Made by a program: the position numbers and the translations under genes. Positions 25,221 through 34,880 of a stretch of DNA of 64,000 nt are shown here, in pieces. Positions within the stretch are counted from its first letter, which is position 1. Every line of letters starts with the position of its first letter. The notes under the pieces were generated by a model. That model had not been told where the DNA came from and ran no database searches. It saw nothing but the letters and a program-made list of their open reading frames with translations. Origin of the DNA: Anseranas semipalmata (Eukaryota; Chordata; Aves; Anseriformes; Anseranatidae). The stretch lies in the NCBI GenBank assembly GCA_013399115.1, contig VXAA01001306.1, positions 101,239-165,238 on the forward strand, in the 5' to 3' direction.

Positions 25221-27780
25221 GCAATTACACTGAGAGTCAGCAATATATTTGCACCCTTCAGTCCCAAAACTAATGTAGGCAGATGTCAATTCATTTTAAA
25301 TCCAGACATTTACTAAAAAGTAATTTCCCTTATCTCCAAATCAACACAAATTGCATAAATAATACTATGCTGGTTTTCAAGTTTGTAGCTCACATGTGGC
25401 TCATGATTCTTAGCCACAATATTTAACAAGGGATTGTCTTTGTTCTGTTTCTACAGCTCTAAGCACAATTGTGTCCTGATCTGATCCTGGGGCACCTGGA
25501 TTACAGAAAACCTGGAGTATCTGGGACATGAACAAGCGTTTATTTTATTTTCCTAGGGTGTACCAAAACTGAATGGCTGATCTGGCTAAGAACAGGATGG
25601 GCATCAAAACCAGAAACTGTAGAATGAACCGTTGAATGATGTTACGGTTCTTAAAAGAAAAATAATCAGATGTGATGATACAAGTATATAACAGTTTCTG
25701 CCGATGAGAGCTGCAGTAAATTACAAGTAGGAAGTATCAAAAGCAGTGTTATACTGGGGAAAGCTGTCACCAAACAGGCATCACACTGTGTAAGATAAAA
25801 TAGCCTTCCTCAGATTATGCAGCCTCCTGGAAGTTTCACATCTGATGTGATACAGGTTACAGGGAAGGTCTGATTAGATTAGTATTTTGTGTGTGGTCGT
25901 GGTGTTTTTTTTTTTTTAAATACTTCCCACAATAGAAACAAATTGTACCAGGTTCCTGAAGCACTTCTTGACAGGCTTATTGCAGACAGCTATTATTTAA
26001 TTCAGAAATTCTCACCTTCTATAAGAAATCACAAAGCCACCTAACCTTCCTCTAAGAAGTGAAGTTACCCAGTGACAACATATGCCTCAGCATCTGGAGA
26101 TTACCATGCGACATATGCAACAAATGTGGGCTGCAAAGACTGAGCGAGACAGTAACTTGTTTTGGCCTGCCTGCTACATTGTTAGATTATTATCCTCAAA
26201 ATATACTGAATGGTTATATTCAGATAACTTTATGCCTGACCAAGTATACAATGCAATTAACATATTAAAGCCATTTGGCACGTCTAACCTTACTGCTGTC
26301 TTTGTGTTTTTCCCTATTCCCTTATTTACAGATAGTCATTTCTGTTTGCTCCAGGCCTATGTAAATTGACAGGCAGCTTGGTGGCAAGTGGTAGGCACAC
26401 TGGGAGAAATGAAGGATGAGGTAGACTTGGCTGCAAATACCACCAATAAATGCAAACGTCACCCATAAACACTTATCATGTGAATGGAAAGACTGGGACC
26501 TAACACTCTCCAAAGGTCTCTGTGTTCAGTGGCTGAAAAATCTTCAGGAGATCTCACACACTAGACTGGGCCAGAAGTAAATGTGAGCCTCCAAGCGAGA
26601 TGCTCTGGTTAGTGCGGTGCTGGGTAAAGGAAGACCTGAAGACGACAAAAGATTCCCTCTTGCTCAGAGCTTCAGGGGGTGCTTTGATTGCAGCAACAAC
26701 GGGATAGTGGCAGTGCTGACATTTGTGCAGCCAGAACAGGCAGGAAGGGCTTCCCCTGTTGCCGCACAGGGCACAGACCAGTCTAGCTGTCAACCTTCGG
26801 CTTCGCTTCTCTCCCACTCTCGTCCAGGTCAGCCCTTTGCCTTTTGTGTGCAGGAAATCCTGGGTGTTTTCCAAGAGAGCTACTAAGGGCAGAAAACACC
26901 CGTCCCCCCTGCATTTCTGAAAGGAAAATGAATATTCTTCCTAGTCTTTCCTAAGGTCTCGCTAAGCAATTAGCTTTTTCTTCTGATATCTCTGCTTTTC
27001 TGCACATCCCAGTTGCTTCCCGCAATCGGAGCTGTTTCTCCTGTTTGCTTCAAATATTTCTGGGTGCCCTGTGTGCTAAAAGAACAGCTCGAGTTCTCTG
27101 ACAGGTAGGACAGCCTGGCACGGAGTCACAGTAACGCCTACACGGTAGCAGAGCTCAGCCTTTCTCTGGGGTGGGCTGGCAGGCAGGGCCCTAGCTCAGA
27201 GACCTCAACAGACTACCTAGATGTGAAACCTTTCCCACTCGTCTTGCATCCGAAACAAGAGAGAACATACTGAGAGAACTGACATTAGTATACAAAAGTG
27301 TAAGTATAGTCTGTTTTAAAAGGTAAACGATAGTTGAGATTTATAGGGAAGGTGGATAACTCAAACCTCTCATCAGTGTCCGCTCCCTGGGGAAGTGGAT
27401 GGAATGGGCTCCTCCACACACACGTGCCACAGGAGGGACTGCCATCCTGCGCAGCCACAGGCACTTTATGGCAGGTGCTGGCTAGTGGAAGTGAAGGAAT
27501 TCATTTGTACACATATAAATGCAGCATCAGGAATGTGCGGTAGCATGCAGAGCAGTTATTTCAATTTTACTTATGTACCTCTTGTAAAAATAATCATTTA
27601 TGGTCATTATAAACCTGTTCTAATGTAAATCAAATGAACAAGTCAGTGTATTATTGCTGCTTCCTTTGGTCTAGTTTCTCTGGCCACTGGGTGCGTTAGC
27701 ACTGTCACGAATCAATGCTGCCAGTCACCCCACAACCAAAAGAGGCATTAAAGAGAGCTGGGTGACACAATGAGGCTGAG
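25221..27780. other. Non-coding stretch without recognised exons
   Basis: Ordinary mixed-composition sequence with a T12 run near 25,906-25,917. The open frames at 26,554-26,886 overlap on both strands and show no recognisable domain or flanking splice signals. Nothing else was recognised. Confidence 0.5.
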
Positions 27781-27787
27781 TACTTAC

Positions 27788-28056
27788 CATGAGCAGTTGC
27801 TCATCCCTCTCCGTGCAGGAGGCAGAAAAGGAGGCAGAAAAGGAGGCAGAAAAGGAGGCTGAAAAGGAGGGGTTATTCTGTGCAGGCACACAGCCCGGCG
27901 AGGCAGGCTGCTGGTGGGCGCCAGGGCCGGCTGCCTGGCCTCCATCCCCTCACGCCCACCTGCTGCGTGGCGGGGAGGTGCCCGCGCCATGCCCAGTCCC
28001 TCGCAGACTGCAGTGGCTGCTCTATGCCCCCTTCCACGTCTGACAAAAAGCCTCAA
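27788..28056 (-). other. G+C-rich segment ending in a strong minus-strand splice donor
   Basis: Reading leftward, an open Pro/Arg/Ala-rich frame ends at ...TGC TCATG followed by GTAAGTACT, a near-consensus donor with the exon edge at 27,788. The segment is G+C-rich and includes the 12-bp minisatellite. It could be a 5' exon of a minus-strand transcript (coding or long non-coding), but no acceptor, promoter element or conserved peptide was recognised. The frame leaves in phase 2, which does not match the phase-1 entry of the terminal exon at 9,994-10,196, so a direct coding join to that exon is not supported. Confidence 0.25.
27818..27872 (+). repeat. 12-bp minisatellite (ggaggcagaaaa)n
   Basis: Three perfect copies and one with a single change (ggctg), followed by a truncated fifth. 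The unit is a multiple of three, so both strands stay open: the plus strand would read repeated Glu-Ala-Glu-Lys, the minus strand repeated Pro-Pro-Phe-Leu. Neither reading is evidence of a protein. Confidence 0.9.
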
Positions 28057-28982
28057 GAATTCATCTGTCAGACAACAAGGAAATGCACTTTCACGGCAAG
28101 CCGTGGTTGGGCCGCATCACAACAGAGATACAAAGTCGGATGGCCACACACTATACGGAAATGTCAAAAGCTTTTTTCCCGCTCCAAAACCAAGGGAATT
28201 ACAGACGTTCATATGATACCTGACCTTATCCTCTGATAATCCTCTGCTTATTTCCTCCCAGGTGGCTGGGAAGAGAAAGAGCTCTTCCTCTTGGTGACAC
28301 GGTGGGGCAAGCCAAAGAGGGGAAGAATGTGTGGACCAATGCTTATACCAAGAGAGAGGCTTGATGGAAAAAATCCTTCCGTAAACATTTCTGACACCTC
28401 AGGATATGAATTACTCTTATTTATACTGGAGAAATGCCTAGAACAATCTTGGGAGAAATAAGGGCCTCTGGCTCGCTCCAAGTTAACAGCATTGTTGAGA
28501 GGAAAGCTGAAGGTGCTTTTTGCTTGTACCCAGCAACTTCTCCATGCAGTCTGATGGGGATCACATTTTGTTATGCATGAGCACAAAAAAGAGCACAGAG
28601 GAGCCCAGTCCTTTAATAGAACCTTAAAATCCCCAAAGAGTTTTGAAAGGATTTTTTTTTCCTCTTGAACTAGTTACTGTATCTGCTCAAAAGATTCCCT
28701 CGGGGGAAATAAACCTTCAGAATCCTCCAGTAAAACCTCCATTGCATTTAATTCTTGAAAGATAACCTGTGGTGCCAAGAGGAAGAGACTGGGGACCACG
28801 GAGAGAAGCACACATACCCAAACGCCTGACAACAGCCCGGGCCTACGCCCCAGCACGGCGACTCGTCCCCACACAAACCTGGGTGGCTTTCAGTTGTCTG
28901 TGGAAATGTGCCACCAGGCTGCCAGGTCTGCTTTTAGCCTTCACCCATTCACAAATAGCCAAGTGACTGAAAGTACTGGGGC

Positions 28983-29057
28983 AAAAAATAAATGAAAATG
29001 ACAATGACAACGAAAATAAAAATAATAAAAATAATTAAATAAAAATAAAATAAAACC
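28983..29057 (+). repeat. A-rich low-complexity tract
   Basis: About 75 bp of imperfect AAAAT/AATAA-type units, starting with GACAATGACAAC-like interruptions. No retroelement body was recognised immediately upstream. Confidence 0.8.
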
Positions 29058-30118
29058 AATCATATCTAGAACCTCTGCTGCTACCTGCTTATTTGCCTCT
29101 ATTTATTGCCAGTGATACAATTCACATCTGAAATACTTTTTTTTTTTTGATTTGGCTCAAAGTGAAAAAAAATATAAAAACAAACAGAGTACTTCTCATT
29201 TTTATCACCCCTAAGAAAATATGTTACAAGATCCTGAAATTCTCTTTATTCCCTATACAACATTTTGCACAGTGCCATTTCCTACTCAACATCTAGCTCA
29301 AAATGAATACAGGCAGGTATTCACTCTCATAATTACCTTTCGATAGTAGGGATTATATTCTGTCTTGAATCTGCCATCTCCCTCTAGAGCAAACTTGGCT
29401 GGATGAGCAGCATTCATTAGAAATGAACTTACCAGCATTTTGACTTGACATCAATCGCTTCCTCTCTGGTAGTTCAAATACACATTTTTATTTTGAAGGA
29501 TACAATAACCCACACTGGCATTTGAAATAATAGTGTCACCAAACCTCAGAGATTACGGGGACGTGATGTGTAATTGCAGCAGCAGAACCAACGCACACAT
29601 TGCTAACTGCTGATGAATGTAACGATGCATGCTCGATCCCCAAGCAGGCAATGGCACCTTACACAATATCGCACTACAGGAGCAGTCAGGGCCGAGGATG
29701 AAAGAGCTAACTGGGCTGCAGCCGCAGCTGACAAGCCCCACTGCTCCCTGCCTTGCTCGTTACTATTACCACTACCATTTGACTGAAATTCCCCTTGAAG
29801 GGGAGCACTCTGGTCTTTCTCTTCTCAAGGCTGTGGGCCCACAGGCGATGGGAAAAGAAGTCCCGGAATTTGGATAGCTGTGTCTGAGCAATGCCTCCTT
29901 TGCTGTCTGGGAATTGCAGAAAAAGCCGAACTGCAAAGGATCTTCTAATGGACCCTGTGCAGTAGACAGGCTTACAAAAAGGACACCTCTGATAGCAGGA
30001 AGCTACCGCCCAGCATGGATGCGCTGCCAGGGCCGTACAACACATGCACAAGACTGCAAACCTGCTGACACTTCCCTAAAAACCAGACTTTAAAGCAAAA
30101 CACAGCGCTGCCCCAAAA

Positions 30119-30257
30119 GAAGGCACGTTTCAGGGAACACTCNTAACAAGCACCTCCTCCTGCCAACTACCGAGACAAAGAGAAGCAGCCTTGCATGTGG
30201 CCAGAGCTGTCTTGAACCAACACTTAAGCACCTGAAGGCACGTTTCAGGGAACACTC
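30119..30257 (+). repeat. 24-bp direct repeat flanking an ambiguous base
   Basis: An identical 24-mer (gaaggcacgttt...acactc) occurs at 30,119-30,142 and again at 30,234-30,257, an offset of 115 bp. The first copy is followed at once by the only N of this neighbourhood (30,143). A 7-mer, agcacct, lies shortly after the first copy and directly before the second. The arrangement suggests a tandem duplication of roughly 115 bp that has diverged, or a local misassembly in which a longer repeat was collapsed at the N. Confidence 0.85.
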
Positions 30258-31542
30258 CAGGCCCTTTAAGGAGGAGTGCACTGAGATAGGGAGTTTGGGG
30301 GCCTGGATGGACCCCAATATTGTGATCCAGGAATCAGTTGTTCTGCTTTACTAAATGATTACACAGCACTATTAAAATGAAGTCAAAACTCCTCAGAATG
30401 ACTTGATGAACATTTCAAATGAGACTACAGGAGCCCTGCTGTGTCTCCCCAGCGTCTGGCAGCGACCCACAGGTGCTGCTGCTCGTGGATTGCGGGGCCA
30501 GGGGTAGCGCAGAGCCCCCGGCTCAGCCAGAGGCAGCTCCCGAGTCACACAGTCCGGCAGATCCCGGCTCCTGAATCCCACTGCCAGTACTGTGGAAGGG
30601 GGCAGGGAATTCACCTTCTTCAGAAGGTTGCAGGGATGATAAAATCACTTTGTAACTGACAGATGCACATCCACTGCAGTGACAAGTCTGCATAGTCCTG
30701 CAAGCACGTCCTGCCTCCTTTCCATGGGAAAGAGACTAATCCTGAGGAACTGTCACTGAAAGGTTTCTATGAACAAATGACAGACATGTTCCTCTTCCTC
30801 CTTAGGAAAATATAACAGAGAAAGCACAGGAGACATTGCTGAAGTGTGCATCACACCCCAGTTTTTTCATGTTAGCATTTGATCAAAGGGCGGGTTTTCT
30901 CGACGAATGGGGGACAACTTCTGTATCTTTTTTGCCAGAGGTAATTCCAAACACAGGGAGATGTAAGGAGGGCTTCTTTAATACCTGTATCAAACTTGCG
31001 AGAGAAAAGTCTATTTTCTAGCAACTTCATAAACTTCAAGGAAATGTGGAAAGTTTGGTACACTACAACTTCTTTATTTATATGTATTTATATATAGTTA
31101 GCCTCATATTATGCAGGAAAATGTTGTTGCAGCATATTTGGTATATACAAGTAGACTTGCTAGCTGGAAAGTCTAATCTCTGGAATAATTACTAACTGAA
31201 AGTAAGCATCCACCAATACACCAGAAATCTCATGAATTTGATTCTTTGTTGTAAAAGACATCAAAGCAGTGATAAACTTGAATAAATGATTTGAGGCAAT
31301 AGAAAATGCCTCCAAAATTCATTTTTCAGAGATTTACTAATGTATTGAAAACAAGAAAATAAATTAAGGGTCACACTCGCACTGAAATCAAAGAGAATTC
31401 CACCACATATTTACAAATATTATGGGAAACATTTCGTTACTGAAGTTGTCCAAGAGCTTGATTTTATCTAAACCACATCACTGAAGAAAGCATATTTTAA
31501 TTAAAATCCTTACTGCACCAAACTCTTCAAGTCAATACTTAC

Positions 31543-32110
31543 ATCCTATTAACATCAAGGAGATGCACTTCAATGCTTTCCCAAACAGAGATGGTCTGCT
31601 GAGTTTAGGACATATCTGCAATGAATCAGCTTCTACCAACTCCACTGAAGTCTCCTGGCAGCTTGTCACAGTACTCGATGGCCACTGGGAGCACGAGAAG
31701 GCTACCCACCCATCGCCGTACTGCCGGAGATGTCCCCACACGCAGCCACGCCGCGAGCGACGCAGAGCTTTGTCACGCACCCTCCTCTCACCGCCAGCCA
31801 CCCAGAAGAGCAGCCACCACACCACTAGTCGCCCGCTGCGACCACCCAACTTCTTGAAAGGAGATAAAGGGACACATGGGCTCTCTGTGGCTGCCGAGGG
31901 CGAGGACAGCCTGCAGCGACCAAGTGACACAGCCTGTTTTTCAGCAAGGGCCACCCTCATCTCTGAGGCAGGACCACACCGGCCACTTTGCGGCGCAGGC
32001 TGTCGCAGCTGCCGTGCGACTAGCCAGTTCCTCTGGGGACATGGCTGCGCTTTTTGATCTCTTGCACAGGGGCAGAACAGCCCTCGAGACCGCGTGGAAG
32101 GCTTGTGCAA
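31543..32110 (-). other. CpG-rich segment with an open frame ending in a strong minus-strand splice donor
   Basis: CpG dinucleotides are dense from about 31,670 to 31,920 (for example cgccgcgagcgacgc near 31,749-31,763) and continue more thinly to 32,110. On the minus strand a 192-codon frame crosses the patch and reaches GGAT followed by GTAAGTATT, a strong donor with the exon edge at 31,543. A CpG-rich start plus a strong donor is the layout of a first exon, so this may be a promoter-proximal exon of a minus-strand transcript. The peptide has no recognisable domain, and the plus strand is open too, which shows that composition alone can keep the frame open. Confidence 0.25.
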
Positions 32111-32453
32111 GGAGAAGGGCGCTCAGCACGTGAAAGGCTGTTTTGGCCTGAAGTTACGGGGCTGGGAATGGAAACAAGTGGTTTCATTTCCTGATGCAGA
32201 CGAAACTCAGCTATGCCTCTGTATGGGAGTTGGAAAAAGGATCTAAGTGATCCAGTCTAGGCAGGAGATCATATAGGGCCACTGGCCACTAGCACCCAGA
32301 TTTCCTTCACCTGTTTGGTACAACCAACATCAGCAGCAAGGTTGCTCTGAGCTCAGACACCCCCCCTCTGAGTGCTAGAGACACTTACGCAAGTGAAAAG
32401 AAAACACTTCGCTTGGCAGCAGGTATTTACTTAAATCCAAGCAAAAAAACCTC

Positions 32454-32573
32454 TCAGACATGTTTGCTTTTGTTTTGTTGCTGACAGAAAACACTGGCAG
32501 ACACCAGCTCTTCTGTCATCATTAGAAAGGTAATGGATGAGTCTGGAAGTTTCAGTAGCCTCTTATTAACGAA
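32454..32573 (-). other. Possible terminal exon behind a strong acceptor (minus strand)
   Basis: A long polypyrimidine acceptor (ttttttttcttcag on the minus strand) precedes a 39-codon open segment beginning FVNKRLLKLPDSS and ending NKSKHV before a TGA. The acceptor is among the best in the window. The peptide is not recognised and is short enough to be open by chance; a non-coding terminal exon would fit equally well. Confidence 0.2.
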
Positions 32574-34829
32574 CTGAAGAAAAAAAATGTGGATGCACAA
32601 AGAAAGTTTAAATTCCACCAAAAGAGCAGAGCAAGTAGTAATAAAATGTTTCATTTTTAACTATTTTTTTAACATGCACAAGATTCAACTGTTTCATACA
32701 TTAAATTATAACTGCTACACAGAAATAAAAGGCATTTAATTGCAGTCCCTTCAAAAGTTAGTGCCTATTTTATCTGTGGAAAGGAAAAGAAGCACTGGAC
32801 AGTTTTGGACATTAGACAATCACCTTGTATTTGTTTCAAGCCACTTTTAAATATCTACGAGGTTCAATGGAAAGACTCTTGCCACTTAGCTTTCAATCAA
32901 ACATTTCATGATTTTCGTCAATGAGAACACAGTTCCTTGTCACCAAACAGATCGCTGCTTTCTGCCGTTCTGCAGGTTTGGGCACCATGCATGCGCCCAC
33001 TGCCCTGAGCATGACTGTGGGACTACCAGAAGCTTAGGCCACTGCAGAAGATGTTCAAAGTGGCTGACTGGCACAAGCACAGTGCCCGTGATGCTTCCAC
33101 ACACACTCCTGCTGGGACATGCTGGGTAGAAGCGAAGCAGCCTGTCCTTAGAGGCCTCGTCCCCGCAGCCAGCGGGGCTAGCAGGTTCTCACCGTCTCTG
33201 AGGATTGGGCCCATACGTTTTGAAACAGGGCATGCCAACAAAGCATCTGTAACACATCACCTCTCTTTCTTGGTCTCTAGTGACCTAGAAAGCAGTAGTT
33301 CAGAGTTCAGTCACAAATCTGGCAGACAAGCAGGAGCTGACTCAACAAGCTGCCCTGGGACACAGCTCCCTTTCGCAAGCCCATGCTGGCAATTTTGGAA
33401 GTGAAGAAACCGAACGGCACAGACAATGCAGCTATTGTTGTTTACTTTTGTCATCACAATTCGAAAGAAATATAACTTTGGCTGCAGAATCTGCTAAAAT
33501 CACCCACCAAAACTTCCATTTAAAACGCATCCTTTTCCATTTAACAGCACTGCAATGTGGAGTAACCGGCAGTGACTGCGGAAGCTTTCAGGTAAGTGAG
33601 AGCTGTTAAGCTCATAGCAATGTTGTCATACTGGTGTCCTCCAAAGGTCTGTTTGTGTATGTCTTGCTGTGGTAAAACATTTCCAAGAACAGTTTAGTAG
33701 ATTAATCATTTTTTTCTTGACATGGGATTCTTCACCGAGTGTATTTTTCCCATCATTTTGCCTTACAAAGATGACAGTACTCTGATAAACAGACTGGCTT
33801 TGTATAATTCATCAGGAGTTTCAACAAACATTGTTTCAAACTTCTAATTCCTTCTTCTTAACCCCTGTGGCACATTCAAGCTAATAACTCTTGACATATG
33901 GAAATCCAAGACCAACTTTTGGTTCACTAAGCTCTAATAAAGTCTCTCTGTACAACATTTATATACAAATCCTAAAACAGACGCAAAGTATGTGATTTTA
34001 ATGGTCTGAGGTCACGTTACTGTAGGTGCATAGCTCACAGTTTACATGATCTGCTGGCTGGCTTGTTTATCGAATTATGTGATACTGGCTAATTTTATTT
34101 TATATGTCTGAGTTGGGCTGGGGTGAAGGTCAGCTGGAGAAAGCAGCCTGGGGCCGGGCTGCAGTGGCGGTAGCGGTTAGTAGTGGGGAGGGACAGATGG
34201 AAAGCAGCAGGCTTGTAGACGTACAGCCTAAACCTTGGGAAGAGGGGCAGACGATGGCACAGGACGCCTGAAGCCTGGAACAGGAGAGATGTACTTTCCA
34301 AGCTCATCCAGCGGCAGGAACTGTGGCAGAGCGTGCCGCAGGCAAGAAACAAGTGGCAGCGGCAGAAGAAAGAGCTGAGAAAGAAAACCCTGGGAAAGCG
34401 TGCAGGGCAGCGCTGGGGTGAGCAGAGAAAACCCAGAAGGCCAATGGAGGGGACAGAAGTGGAGGGAGGCAAAAGGAAAAAGGGGGGACGGGCACGTCGC
34501 CAACAATAGGGCGACTGTTGTTGAGTGGTAGCTGTGACAAATGCTTCAGCCTTTTGATCCGGCTGCAGACATTCAGAGAATTGCCTTACACAGGCAGAAC
34601 TGGGCACGGGGCCAGGATGGAAATGCTGGGCCTGATCTTGCAAACCTGCCGAGCGTCCTCCCTGGGAACGGCCCTCGGCTCTGGGAAGAAGGCTCGCGGC
34701 TTCTGCCACACGCAGCCTCTGCTGGGCTGGGTTTCACCTTGATGCCACATCAGCTCCTGGGAAGATGAGGTGCTCAGCACCTCTGAAAAGTGCTACCTGA
34801 AATGCCAAGGGGCCAGATTTTCTTTGTGT

Positions 34830-34830
<1 letters not shown>
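32574..34830. other. Non-coding stretch with one possible micro-exon
   Basis: The only feature noted is a 44-nt segment at 33,548-33,591 between plausible acceptor and donor sites on the plus strand (see findings). The long minus-strand frame at 34,095-34,709 lies in purine-rich/pyrimidine-rich skewed sequence and is explained by that skew. Confidence 0.45.
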
Positions 34831-34874
<44 letters not shown>

Positions 34875-34880
34875 NTTTTT
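34831..34880 (+). repeat. 50-position poly-T run containing an N
   Basis: T runs from 34,831 to 34,874, an N follows at 34,875, then five more T. On the minus strand this is a poly-A tail-like tract; no retroposed body was recognised on its upstream side. The true length is uncertain because homopolymers are error-prone, and the N marks this. Confidence 0.9.

Larger units (their letters stand above)
28057..31542. other. Non-coding stretch with A-rich repeat and an assembly-flagged duplication
   Basis: The stretch contains an A-rich low-complexity tract at 28,983-29,057, a T run near 29,138-29,148, and a single N at 30,143 beside a duplicated 24-mer (described separately). No exon is supported. 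A hydrophobic minus-strand frame at 28,674-28,874 was considered and rejected. Confidence 0.45.

Noticed and set aside
28674..28874. Minus-strand frame with a signal-peptide-like N-terminus (hydrophobic LLSGVWVCVLLSVVPSLFLL)
   Set aside because: The frame begins at GTG, not ATG, the mature part is only about 30 residues, and no promoter or cleavage context supports a secreted protein.
34095..34709. 204-codon minus-strand frame
   Set aside because: It lies in strongly purine/pyrimidine-skewed sequence that removes stops on this strand. The peptide is Ser/Leu/Pro/Phe-rich without a domain, and no splice sites bound it.
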